From assembly GCA_050084515.1 (NCBI GenBank), contig CM114271.1:5022001-5086000 (forward strand): 64,000 nt of DNA, in the 5' to 3' direction. Each line of letters opens with the position of its first letter. Position 1 is the stretch's first letter. The notes beneath the pieces are model-generated. The model had not been told where the DNA came from, searched no databases, and saw only the letters and a list, made by a program, of their open reading frames with translations. The stretch comes from Blasia pusilla. Taxonomy: Eukaryota; Marchantiophyta; Marchantiopsida; Blasiales. The translations under genes were made by a program, and so were the position numbers. This document shows positions 13,117-24,679 of this stretch, one piece after another.

Positions 13117-13597
13117 AACCTAACCAAATATCCTAATTAGAGGCTTGGATTACTCACAAGACAAGGAGGATCATAGTTGCCATGCCTCATTGAAGGAGGT
13201 TCAATATGAGAGAATGAGATCCCAAATTCTCTCCTTAATTATATCCCTTCCCTCTCCCCAACTTTCTCCTTAGGGACTTGTGCATGCAAGCCACCTTATC
13301 AAACCTAACCTATGATGTATAGTAGATCAAGGTCTATTTTCCCTAATTGGAAATCTAACTATATTGAAAATATGAAACTTACCCAAAATGGTAAGTTTCT
13401 CAATATAGCTTCAAACGAGCCTAGAATAGGAAATAACATGAAAATTTAATCGCAATAATCCTCAATTCATCATCCTAGATCTATTGAGTTTGAATGTTGA
13501 TATTTGATTGATCTAATCTCATCAAATACTTCATACACATATTGGTCATTCTAGTACAATAGACGTGATAGTTTTTGTGTGTATACACATTGCTACA

Positions 13598-13628
13598 TAA
13601 CATACATTGGTGTAACCAATGTATGTTA
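13598..13628. repeat. Short palindrome in LTR-like region
   Basis: Arms of 14 bp (TAACATACATTGGT and its exact complement) are separated by 3 nt. A comparable hairpin lies at the corresponding place of copy 1 (32,230-32,265). Confidence 0.85.
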
Positions 13629-14128
13629 CATCGATATATAAACATTAGACATCATACTCACTCATGATATCTGCACATATATAAAATTTTGTACCAAAAA
13701 ATCTCCAATTTCCTCTCTAGCTACTCCTTGGGTTCCTTAGATTCAAGATAGTCAAGATTGCACGGAGATATGCATGCCGCTTGCCGCTTAGGTGCTAGCG
13801 ACCTGCATTTGAGCCCACCCTTGAGCCTAATGAGCCCGTTGTGTAGACTCGAGAGGGCCGAGCCCACACCCATTGTGTGGCCCATGTAGAGCTTGCAACA
13901 ACGTACGCTCTGTTGGATTCTCTACATCCACTTCTCTAAGCACCATAAATTTGACCGACCCCCTTGTATGAGGAGAAGCCTAGATTGATGGTTCCGACTT
14001 AGACGTCGAAGGAGTCATAGTAATATGACATGGTAATTTATGGAGTAGCATTACTAGGATTAGATAATCATATTTTTCTTATTTGCTATTAATAGAAATG
14101 AAGAAAAATAGGTAAAAAAACCCTAGTT

Positions 14129-14300
14129 TCCCAAGTAGTGAAATAGTAGAGCCGCAGCGATAGCGCATTCTTGTATGTCGAGTTATCTCCATGTGCAGGT
14201 TCCATCGAAGCTCTTCTGTGAGTGCACGGACAGACTAGGCCACTTTGTATCTCCAAGTTTTTGTAAAGATTTCACTGATTTCGTCACTTTATGTTTTCTC
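14129..14300 (+). repeat. Dispersed repeat shared with 40,139-40,310
   Basis: Begins AAACCCTAGTTTCCCAA and contains GATAGCGCATTCT, TATGTCGAGTTATC and a stretch around GCACGGACAGACTAGG. The same order of blocks occurs at 40,139-40,310 with divergence. It may be the end of an LTR of another retrotransposon. Confidence 0.55.
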
Positions 14301-14469
14301 ACACGCTCAAGCACGGGCTCTGTGCAAGCTCTGTCGCGGCCTGGCCGTATGCTCCACGTGGGCCACAAAACGGGTGCGAGCTCAGCCCTCTTGGATCTGC
14401 GCAATGGCCTCGGCTTCATGGACGGGCTTGGATGTGGGCAGCATGAACCTGGGCCTACACATACATATT

Positions 14470-14532
14470 TGTCCTTAGGACAGACATAGACGTCGTCCGT
14501 GAACACGGACTTTGTCCGAATGCAACCTTGAA
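14470..14532 (+). mobile_element. hAT-like MITE, internally deleted
   Basis: Retains the left subterminal TTGTCCTTAGGACAGACATA and the right end ACTTTGTCCGAATGCAACC plus TTG, with the ~200-bp interior missing. The extreme left terminus is not recognisable. Confidence 0.6.
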
Positions 14533-14605
14533 GATATCCATCTATCTCTATCTACCATAACATTCATTACTATGATGCTAAAAGAGGTCTATGCACCTTT
14601 GTGCC

Positions 14606-14903
14606 CGTAGTTTTACAAAAATGGACAAGTGTGGATATCTCCACGGACGTGGATTGCAAGAGATGGGACCCATACTTATAGTTCATAATGGAATGCAAGG
14701 CAAGGGAAAATGGGGCAATAAGGGGGAAGGGAGTGGAGTTGGAGGGAGGAAGAAACAAGAGAGTGTGGAATGCGAAAGCAAGTAGGGAGAATGAAAAATA
14801 AGGGGAAGGTAGGGCTCCCATTGAAAAGCCTTCCACAAGATGGATATAAGTCCACGGATATGGACATGTCCGCGGACACAAACTTTATCCACATGCAACC
14901 TTA
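14606..14903 (+). mobile_element. hAT-like MITE, 298 bp
   Basis: Left end CGTAGTTTTACAAAAATGG aligns with the family terminus, and the right end is ATGCAACCTTA. Candidate 8-bp target duplications are TTTGTGCC (14,598-14,605) and TATGTGCT (14,904-14,911), 6 of 8 matching. Sequence on both sides matches the 3' region of the methyltransferase gypsy family, so the MITE landed inside copy 3. Confidence 0.75.
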
Positions 14904-14989
14904 TATGTGCTCTATTGTTAATTTCCTTACTATCATCCATATCACCAATGCAAATCTTGACCTATAATACCTAACCTATGAACCTTTTG

Positions 14990-15800
14990 GACATATCCAT
15001 CCTCCCCGAGGAATCCTAGTGAAAAGTGATATCATACGTGTTATGTGTCACCCTCTAAAGTATCCATGGTAGTTTAAAATATCGTATAACTCAAATAGAC
15101 CCACACAACACATAATATAAGTCTGCATGTACCACTCCCAAGAGTAGGTGAATTATCTCATCAATGTTAGAAAGATTACATAGCCTATAACTAAGTACAT
15201 GACCCTTCCAAATCATACCATCATGTATATTTGATAACAAAACACTCGATGGTAATACCTCCATAATTCTTAAGATAGCACGTCATGTTACAACATCCAA
15301 TATAAGTGAAAAATAGTTTCTCTGATGAAACCTTTGGATTGCATATTGATTAATCTCCTCCCCAAATAGCTTCATACCTCAACAAGTCTTCATGTTTTGG
15401 AATAGCAAAGTTCATGAATGACATATCTATGAATCTTCAAGCATCTTTGCCTATTGAGAGCATACATGCACCCTCATATCAAGGTTTTCGAAGCTCGACA
15501 CCTCACCAATATCATCACGAATGGCCATAGGTAAATCAAGGCATCTCATGTTCTTGTCCATAGATTAGAAAATAAGGTGAGAAGGATGCCTACATGCTAA
15601 ACCTATATCCCATTACCAACCACGACAACTATAGGCCCCAATCCCTTATGTGTATTCTCAAAGCCATACATACTTGCACAAACCATCTCCACCATCTGGA
15701 AAACTCTATCACATATATTATAGTGTGATGAAAAGTATTTATGAAGTGTATCCAAGAGGTCAAGGACGACTTGTTGAGGACTAGTGTAATTTAGGTATGC
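14990..15800 (-). pseudogene. Gypsy integrase C-terminus plus PHD-like end, copy 3
   Basis: Minus-strand fragments in several frames match the ends of copies 1 and 2. From 15,700 downward I read RDWGL, LVMGYRFSM and ASFSPYFLIYGQEHEMP, corresponding to GDWDLQLPWLAMGYSLS in copy 1. Then comes ILRIMEVLPSSVLLS, then WKGHVLSYRLCNLSNID, then YVLCGS at the place of the first zinc-ligand pair. Stops and frameshifts interrupt every segment. Only the 3' part of the element survives here; gag, protease, methyltransferase and RT are absent. A family-related stretch in opposite orientation seems to begin at about 15,810, which suggests a rearrangement breakpoint. Confidence 0.7.
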
Positions 15801-17068
15801 ACGTTGTCCCCTATCTTGAGGAACTTAAAATTTTGGGTAAGTTCCCTATTTTGACTATAGATGGAATTCCAATTAGGGATAGCGGCCCTTGATCACTAAA
15901 TATGTGTTTTCCATGATAAGCATATGCCTTTTAAGTTATTTGCCTTAATCAAATTTGTAACATTTCAAGTGGAATCGAGAATATTTTCTTGTCATCAAGG
16001 TGACAAGGACCGTTGCTACATGATCATACCTCCTCCTTTCAAGTACTTGAATCATCCCACGTCATAGTTTTCAATATGGTTAAACATACAACTTTTCAAA
16101 TCAATTATGTGGAACTTTGCAGTCTAGGTATCTACAATGTTTCTTATCTTTCCACAACAAGCACTGAGTCTAACTTGATCCCAACCTATGCATGTTTCTT
16201 AGCTAATCAACTCGATGATGGGTTTGCCAAGTGCTCTTTCATTTTCCTTTTCTCCTCCAAAATCTTGCTTACATTATATGCGCACGTCTTGTTCTCTAAC
16301 TTTTGATGTGTCAAGAAGCAACCTTTGGATTTTTTTAATTTATATTAACGATCCTTGTTAGTTTGAAATGAGTTATCTCATTTTTTCTCACACGGTTTTT
16401 TAAGGTTATTTATTTATTTATTCTCATAATATTCCCATGTAAAGCATAAACATGAATAATTGTACTCATTTTTCCTAAATAAAAAAAGTAGGACAAGAGA
16501 ATATTAAAAAAAGGGAGGTGAAATCTAAGAAGTTGTAACTCAACCCACCATCACCATATGGAAGAGGAAAAATAAGAGGTAGAGGATTGCGGTGAAGGGT
16601 ATCAAGCAACATAATGCCCAAATTTGACATAAGTGGTTGTGTTGGTGGGTGATGCTAGATTTCCATAAGTCTCTGATCTTAGATAGATATTGCACATAAG
16701 GAATCTAAAATGCTTTCGAGAATTTTATGAGGAAGTTGTTGGTGATAACAAAAAATACCGCTACATCTTTCAACAATGGGGAGAGATATCGTTGGTTGAT
16801 GGCCTCCCATGACGCATTTGCCTTGGGGTGTACCTTTTTGTAGTGGATTAAAGGAGATAATTTTACACGATGGATTGAATCCAACTTTGAGGATGGATTG
16901 GTGATTTGATTCCTCAAGCCAATCATGTAGAGACATCCTGGGCTTTTGGGAGATCAGTCAACCGAACAGGGTCCAAAGTAGACTTCTCCGACACACGAAA
17001 AAGCGTTGATTGGCCTGAGCGATAAAGCAGAGATGTATTAACAAGAGCGCGCAAAATTTCGGAAGTAC
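15801..17068. other. Unassigned stretch, LTR-related scrap at its start
   Basis: 15,810-15,930 read on the minus strand resembles 13,340-13,420 read on the plus strand (CCCTAATTGGAA followed by AACTTACCCAAAA), so it is an inverted scrap of the same terminal region. The rest holds short open frames on both strands with no domain that I recognise. Confidence 0.4.
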
Positions 17069-17890
17069 GTGTACAGTTGTGTAGTTTCAACCGACCCAAT
17101 GACGTGCTACTCGCGACGAATAAGATCTTCAGCAGCACTTGGAGAGTGGTTTTGGACTATATCTTCATCTCTTTCTATTGATACCTGCTTTGATGCGCAC
17201 AATCTAAGCAAACCACGCCGACGATTTGGTGGTCCTCCATTCAAATCTGGGAATAGTCTAACAAGCCCGTGTGAAGATCGAACGACTACTTCAGCCGATG
17301 GGGCTGAAATGTTTGTCAATCGAGCTATAGAGTGGGAACATTGGTTTCATTCCCAAAAGATAAAACCTTTGGTTCAATCTGGTCGATTGTCCAAATATAT
17401 CTTAGAACCTATGAGTAAGAATACTATCCATTTCTTGGAGTGTATAGAAGAATTAGAAGGGATGAATGTTTTGTTGAATTTATTAGATCATATGATATGT
17501 ATACTTTCAATCAAACACAATAACTCAAAGATGCATTCACTTAGGCCACACAAGTTGGGTCTTCAACAAGAAGTGTCCCCTCCCCCCCTTAAAGAGTATT
17601 TATATCTTTTACTTCACTTCTCTTTACTTGGTCACAACAACATAAGCTCCATTTTTCAGTTTTTCAACCCCCTCTATACTGTGATTCCTCCTACATATAC
17701 TATCCTTTTTCCTCATGCTCCTCTTGTTGCAAGTTGGTGGTCATACCCTCTTCCGAGCCTAGGGCATTTTCAAGATATCTTTGCTTTTGCAGCCTTTTCT
17801 TTAAGATTTCATATGGACAAAGTCCATGCCTACAAACATGTCCATCTCCGTGGACTCATGTCCATTCTATTGAAGGACTTATCCATGTGA
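17069..17890 (+). other. 273-codon open frame, unrecognised, ends inside a MITE
   Basis: This is one of the longest open frames in the window but it matches no family I know. The first ~150 codons lie in somewhat GC-richer DNA (17,069-17,520) with mixed composition. The next ~90 codons are leucine/proline/serine-rich, and the last ~30 codons are the translated left part of the MITE at 17,802. A minus-strand frame (17,107-17,319) overlaps it. A captured exon in the first half is possible; the full frame is probably not one gene. Confidence 0.25.
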
Positions 17891-18100
17891 GCCCCACCTT
17901 GCCTTTATGTTCTATGCTTACTTGTTACTTCATCCCCCTAAATCCACTCCTTCCCCTCTTACTACTATGCCTGCCCCCGCACTACCTCCCACGATGAGCA
18001 ATAAGTGTAGGTCCCATCTCTCCCAATCCATGTCTGGGATATGTCCACACTTGTCCATCTGTATTTATCTTAGGGACTTGTCATCTTTTGTGCAACTATG
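17802..18100 (-). mobile_element. hAT-like MITE, ~299 bp
   Basis: Reverse-orientation copy: the end TAAGATTTCATATGGACAAA corresponds to CAAGGTTGCATATGGACAAA, and the far end TTTTGTGCAACTATG corresponds to the complement of CATGGTTGCACAAAA. The interior pyrimidine-rich block matches the purine-rich block of plus copies. Target duplications are poorly preserved (CTTTTCTT versus GTCTTCAT). Confidence 0.7.
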
Positions 18101-18260
18101 GTCTTCATTGACTCAATAAGATCCTTCCTTTTATCCAATGGTATCAAATGGATCCATACAACAAATGATTGCTCCACATGTTTTTGTAATCATGTAGCCA
18201 CATGAAATATGTAATACTATGCGCCTATTTCCTAGTCTCAATCTGTTACACACATGTTTA

Positions 18261-18517
18261 GTGTCTCTTGGCACTTAAGGATCCGCATATATGTTGTCCA
18301 TTGATACATATGGATGAATTCTCTTTTAATATGTGGGGATCCAATGTCCATTGATATATGTGCATCTGGTATACATTGATACTTGCAAACTTGGTGTGGT
18401 TTAATACATACAGATATGATGTCCTTTGACTTGTGCAGATCCAGTGTCCATTAACACATGCGGATCCAACATCACTCAACATCAACGGATCTGATGTCTT
18501 TCGATACTTATGGATCC
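18261..18517 (+). repeat. 25-bp minisatellite, about nine units
   Basis: Units begin at 18,312, 18,337, 18,362, 18,387, 18,412, 18,437, 18,462, 18,487 and 18,512, a strict 25-bp spacing, preceded by a unit at 18,279 with an 8-bp expansion. The typical unit opens GGATCCAATGTCCATTGATA followed by five more bases. Units diverge by several substitutions but show no length change. Confidence 0.9.
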
Positions 18518-21500
18518 TTTTAGAGGTTTGATAAAGTCTAACTTATATCCTAACAATGAGTATGAGGTTACATTTAATTGTCGATGGGGTTGGAGGAGTT
18601 ATGTTTTGATACAAGTTCTTGAGACCGAAAATTACCCAATCGATGGGAGATAATTCTCATATGCCGCAAAGGTGTTTGAGGACTAGAGACGCAAAAATGG
18701 AGAAGTAGAACTTCGATCCGGGTTAAGTGAGTTGAAGAGGAAGATGATTGCATGGCATAGGGAGCATGCTGAAATCCTTTCATCCATTGCTATCCTTCTT
18801 GTTTTGAGTACTCTTATGCTTGTTCTCCTCTTTAGAATGGTGGGACTCTCAAGAAGATATTGGAGAGGATGGAGATGATAATGACTAGTGGAATTTGGCA
18901 AGATAATCCTTATTTTGAGCAATGTGAGGCATTTATGATGAGAAGGGCGAGCATTGCTTTCCCCTTTCTTGAGACTCTTGTGCATGCATATTTTCATACC
19001 CATGGTGCTTGGGGATCTCCATTCCCATAACAATTTGTTGTACTTTCCCGATTAGCATTTCAAGATTTTTGTAAATACTCTATCGTATTGAAACTCCATG
19101 TGCATTCATGTAGGATAATATTTGATCATGAGATATAGGAGGGTCTTGGAGGGATATAGTGAGATAAAATGCCTATCCACCAAATATTTATGGATTTTCT
19201 TCTATGGCTCGGAAAGTGGTTTGATGACTTAAATCTTGAAACAATATACTTCTAATTTCAACGTCCTCACTAATCTTAGAACTAAATAACATGATTTTTA
19301 GCTTTAACCTAAACGATACCCTTATCTTAACCTACAACTATGCAAATAAAAAGATTTAGGATTCACCATAATATAATTGTTATAATAACTTCAACTTCAT
19401 AGGTGAGGTTAAATATACTTCCTTACCCCATTACATACAAATTTTAAGATACATGTCAATACATGGATTATTATCCTATTTTATTTCCCTATATTAACAT
19501 GTTTTTATTATAATCATTAATGAAAATATCGACCCAAAATTTTGGGCTGTAGGCGTGGGCATGGGAGCACGGATGTAGAAAGCTTCTTTTTCCTAAGTGC
19601 CAACTTTTTTAACAAGATTGCCTAATTTAGTAATTTCAACCAATGAGATTTAACGATGGATAATTTCCAATTTTTGGTTGTACAATTAGGTAATGGCACA
19701 AAAGTTTTTGGGATCAGTTAAGGAGGGGAGTGTGGACTAGTTTAGTAATAAGTATAGTGAAGGAATTTGAGCATATGATAAAATGTTTTGTTTAACAGAA
19801 ACACTGATAAGAGTTTGTCATTCCTCACTGTAGTGGACAACTTAACGGGCTTTTACTTCATTTAATTGATAAAAAGAAGTCATGGTTTGGAGATAAGAAG
19901 GTTATGGATGATTTCTTAGAAGATGATGGGTTGGATGTGTTTGGCAATATATCCATTGTAAATGTGGTTTGAATTATTTGGCCTCCTAAGGTAGGGTTTG
20001 GTCATAATGCTTTTGCATAAGAACAATTCATATCCTTTCTGAGCCCCCTAGGTAATAGGAAGAGGGATATTGCCATTTGCAATTGGTGTCAAGGCCAATT
20101 CACTTATAATCTTACTTGGTTACAACAATATCTATTTGGACAAAAAATAGAAAGAAGCAATAGACTTTCGAGCTCTATAATGTGAGAGTTCTACAATGCG
20201 GGAGCTTGCTGGTTTTATAGGTTTGGGATTGTATTTCCTATTCATCTATTCATGAGAGTGCTTATGGGAGCAACAACCGCTTGTTTGTGTTGTTTGTTGT
20301 GCAAATTTTGATAAAGGAGAGAGGCACGCGGAAGCTTTGCTCAATTTTGGATAGGATTTGAGAATGAGGACAGAATTTTCCATTCTAGGGCTCTTAGGTA
20401 TATCCTTTAGCTTGTTGGATTTATATTGTATAGCTTTATGATTTTTTGCGGAAGCAGTGCCAATTTTTTTGAAGGAATTTAGGCCTTGGGTTGCATGAAA
20501 ATTGCTACTAATTTCATATGGAATTTTGTATAAAGAAGTTGATTTGACGATATTGTATGTTGAGAAATGGGGAAAAAAATTTAAAAATAATACACCATGT
20601 TGTCTTTTGAGCATGAAGTTGTGGGCAATTTTGCAGGCTACCATGAGTGAAAATTTGAAATTCCTTTAGTAACTCCTTATGTAAGAGGTAGAAAAAGTGA
20701 AAAAATAATTTTATTTAGAGGGCCTTCAAGTCACTATTTCTATTTAAGAGGGAAAGTGAGTGAAAATTAATCTATGGGGTGTTGACCCTAGATTTCAGGA
20801 AGGAGTTATTGAAAAATCTAAGTTGGGGCAATTTTGGGATATTTTGATTTGTAGTTGAGGAGGATATTTTAGTAAAAGTGAAAAAAAGAAGGAGGACGTG
20901 TGCCCTACCGGGCCGTGAGTTGTTGCAACTTGAATTGGGTGGGGTAGGCTTCTTTGATAGGCGGCCCTCTATCGAGAACTGCACCTACAATGGCGTTGTC
21001 GGTGCAACGCTTGTTGAACCCTAACCATACCCTTGTTGTGCACACCTTATGCATCCGTGCTATGTTTTCTCCAGCATGCATGTGTCATCAACTATAATGA
21101 TAGCCGTTTGTGTGTTTATGCTAGATGATAAACCCAGAATCAACACCCTTTATTGCTATGCATAATAAAGGTTGAAGTTTTGGGGGGGAGGGGTGAAGTA
21201 GGAGATTTCTTTAAACAATGTTATGAGTATGGTGGAAACTTTGGAAAGATAGCTAGATGGGTGGGCTCAAATTTGGAGGTTGTGGGATCAAGGCCGAGAT
21301 TTGATACATCTGTGGAATGGTTTCCACAAATTTCTTAGAAACAATTATGCAATTTCAACACTTCGAATTCCCTCCACCGAGGTGATCATTTGAGCATCAA
21401 TAATTGTTGTCACATCTGGGAATATTGTCCTCTACCTCACTTCCACCTATGTTGCATATTACGATCTGATTATAGTCTACATCCTACAAGCATCAGTGTA

Positions 21501-22800
21501 CTTTGATTGGCCTATCGTGGGCTACAATCAGATATCTCGCCCTCCGATTGACTTCTCGAGCTTCCAGGTGATTGTCACCATACACGACCAAGCATATACG
21601 TACCTACGGATTAACCGGCTACTGCCACACAATTGTGGCATTTTGAGTGACGATGTCACTTGCCCTTAAGCCATCTCGTTTAGGACTAGATTGCCACATT
21701 GGTGGGTACACCAAGGCAGCCCTTCACTAGAGGTCCATCTTATTCTTGACGGCTCGCATTCAGCTTATTCGTGCATTCAAAATTACAACGTCATGATTTT
21801 AGATACTGCTTGTTGTCATTTAGATTCTATTGAATACTTCCAATTTCCATTTATTTGCAACTATCAGACTTGATTTGTGATATCTATGACTTTGCAGAGT
21901 CAAAGTCCAAGCTTTAGTATTGAGTATCAATTGTCATTTCGTGCCATCCACTTAATATGGGCAGTGAGATGGCCAATGATGTCTTGATTAATGGATTCTC
22001 AATTTACTTTCTGTATCTCCATGCATGGTGATTGGTAGCCACTCATGACAATAGAGCATCATGCCGTGCCACCCATAGCCCCAACGCACTACCGATTGCT
22101 ACGTTGTGCGGCTTATGGCCGCACCGCACCGTCTTGATCACGGAGCCGCATAAAAAATGAGGAGCAATACATTATTTTCTACTAGAGGAGGGGATGCTGA
22201 TGATTGTTGCATTCCACCATCGAGTGCCGTGATGTTTGTTGTTGTTTAGTACAACCATTGTCACATTTTACTACCGTAACCCCACAACATATCGAGGAGG
22301 TTTGAGCATTGTCAACATTAGAGAGTATGACTTGATGACTTGAAGAATTTATCTTTATGATTGAGTGGGGGTCAAGATTGCACTTAATGAGCATCAACTT
22401 TGACATCATTTTCATGTTACTCATTCTAGTCTATGCCCTACGCATGTGAGGGCTTCTGAGTGTTTTGTAATTGGGATATTGAGGTTTGTATGGATGTTGA
22501 GAGTATCATGGATATATGTGGTTAGGGGATATAGACATGTGTCAGATGTATAGAGTTGTGGGTATGCTAGGTCAATGAGACGATAGACCAATAGCCAATT
22601 TGTCACACCATGATGCTTGTTGCTGCACTTCACACATCTCAATGAGAGGTAGTGTAGATTGAGTGCCACATGTTTTAGTTATGAGTGATTGAGGAATTAC
22701 TCGCGAGATTGAGAGTGATTATGTGAGGGAGAACAAGGGTCATCATGGGATCCCTTAAAGACTTTGAGAGGCAAAGTGGTTTGCCCAAAGGTAACCCTAA
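18518..22800. other. Unassigned stretch, no gene supported
   Basis: Open frames of 60-130 codons on both strands (18,683-19,033 minus, 20,246-20,644 minus, 22,182-22,669 minus) lack recognisable domains. 21,360-22,170 is GC-richer and may be decayed transposon sequence. The 5' terminal region of the gypsy element starting near 22.8 kb should lie at the right end, but no LTR boundary or primer-binding site was recognised. Confidence 0.4.
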
Positions 22801-22867
22801 GGATTTTATGCGTAGTGGCGCAAGGTTTTCAAAGTCTCCACGTGAGGGACCGGCTTGAACTTATTTT

Positions 22868-23990
22868 GTGTCTTCTTTTGATAGAAGAGAGGGCATAAAA
22901 GAATATTATTTAAGTGCATCCCCACACACGTTGAATGATCGTACCATTTGGGCATATGAGATGGACGATTGGCGTAAAGGACAATGTAGGTTTTCAAGAG
23001 TTGTAGATACCATAGAGTTGCATAACTTCGTCGTGGAATTTAGGAGTTGGTGTGAATCCTAGAGGGCTAGGAACTCCAAAGAGTTCTCCCCCTTCACAAC
23101 ATAGAACATGATATTTCAGCACCTAGAGGGGGTATCCATGGACGATTATAATGAGTGTTCCCATAGGTTCACGCCCAAGATTCAGGTTTAGACTCTACAA
23201 TGATCCAAATTACGTGTCATGGATTGATCCATTTACAAATGAGGAGGAGGAGCTAGGGAAGGCTACTTCCTCTTCCAAAAGTGAGAGTTAAGAAGGGGTG
23301 AGTTGGACTAGAGGAGTTATATTGTCGATTCGGGTTTGTCTTGGGTTTAACCATGTGGTTGAATTCTTCATGAAGGTGTGAAGGAACAACTAGGGATGGA
23401 TCGAGAAGTTGCAGAGCATCCACGACCTCCATGGGCAAAATGGAGATTTCTTAGCAGGAATTTACTCATATGTATTTTTTTATTAGTATCACTCAGGAGA
23501 TGATAGAGGCCTTGGCCGTACAAGCATGGTATGGGATGGTTGAACGAGACTTGGGGAAACAGGTGAGGGATTTTATACTCATACTACAAACATCACCTAC
23601 ATTAAGAGATGTCTTTGAGATAGTGGAGTGCATTGAGTGCATCATGGCATAGGAGAGTGTAGCAACCATGAGTTACGCACGAGAGCAGACACGATTTCTT
23701 GCACTACCATTACAACAACCTATACCTTAAGGGAGGAGTGTGATATTGGGAGCTTAGAGAGGTTATCATGAGCATGTGCCACAACAATCTTTGCCATCAT
23801 ACGTGGATCAAGAGTAGCCAAAAATTAGTTATTGGACATGTGATGGAGCCCATCGCCAAGAAGATTCTACTTGTTATTGTAGTGGATGCATGCCCAAGCC
23901 TAGAGGAATGGATGGGGCCCCACCGAGAGTGTGACCATTATAAATGGTATGGTCATAAGAAAGCTAAATTTTTTAATCTTAGGCCTTGAG
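22868..23990 (+). pseudogene. gag region of copy 1 with degenerate zinc knuckle
   Basis: Gag is assigned by position and by the knuckle at ~23,925-23,975 reading CDHYKWYGHKKAKF: a C-x2-C-x3-GH-x4-C knuckle in which the second and last cysteines are Tyr and Phe. The corresponding stretch of copy 2 (50,309-50,350, minus) reads SDHFQRYGHTHARC, with a different set of ligands lost. Upstream segments such as FVVEFRSWCES (~23,030) and the frame 23,470-23,652 are plausible capsid remnants but carry no diagnostic motif. Confidence 0.55.
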
Positions 23991-24120
23991 TTATGTCTAG
24001 ATCAAGGGCCAGATAGGTAGAGCAAGTACAACACTAGATAGGGCACCTGAGTGAGTTGGCGATTTGGATGGGCCCATAGGTCATGCACCAAGTAGTTATG
24101 TAGGAGGACGAGGTAAAGGT

Positions 24121-24224
24121 CTGCCTCCAAGATACATTGAAGAAGATGCAAGGCTTGAGGGTGTAGGGATAGCTGCCTTCTAGATGCATTGAAGAAAATG
24201 TAAGACATGAGGGTGTAGGGATGG
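24121..24224 (+). repeat. 52-bp tandem duplication
   Basis: Two adjacent units start at 24,121 and 24,173, each opening CTGCCT and closing with GAGGGTGTAGGGAT. A unit of 52 bp is not a multiple of three, so the duplication shifts the reading frame in the linker between gag and protease. Confidence 0.85.
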
Positions 24225-24679
24225 CTGCTTACATAGAGTCGTTGCATCAACATATTGTCGAGATGGCGTTCAGGTTACCTAATGTCAAGTTAATGGCATC
24301 GACCTTATATGCACACATGGAGGTTGCCACTATCCTTATTTATGGAGCAACTGTAGAGTTGGATACACATAGAGGGAAAGTCACGAAACTAACTAGGCTT
24401 CCTCAATTGTTCACTCTATCTGAGGCAATGAGGACCCTATTGATAGGTCTTGATCAATGTTCCTGGAGGTTGGATGTTGGTGGTGTACAAGAAACATGGA
24501 TGATGGAAGAAGTGAGCATGATAACTCCTATTGTCGATGCTTAGGCGCAGCTTATGGCGAGTATGTTGTTAGGGGCGGCTAGGACTATGTACCGTATCTT
24601 ATGGTTTTCAACTGTTAATGTTAAAACATTGGGAGGTCCGTCCACCGAGGTCTTTCAGTTGACTGCTACACTATACATG

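Larger units (their letters stand above)
12985..13760 (-). repeat. LTR/3'-terminal region of methyltransferase gypsy family, copy 3
   Basis: Read on the minus strand, 13,760-13,560 matches the terminal regions of the family at 32,080-32,280 and 46,860-46,600, including the shared run around ATTGGAGATATTTTGGTACA. The motif CCAAAATATCTCCAA recurs at about 13,045, and 13,130-13,340 resembles 46,255-46,440. The LTR boundaries could not be fixed. A (CT)n tract lies inside. Confidence 0.6.

Noticed and set aside
18261-18517. CRISPR-like array
   Set aside because: Units are contiguous with no unique spacers; this is a 25-bp minisatellite in a plant genome.
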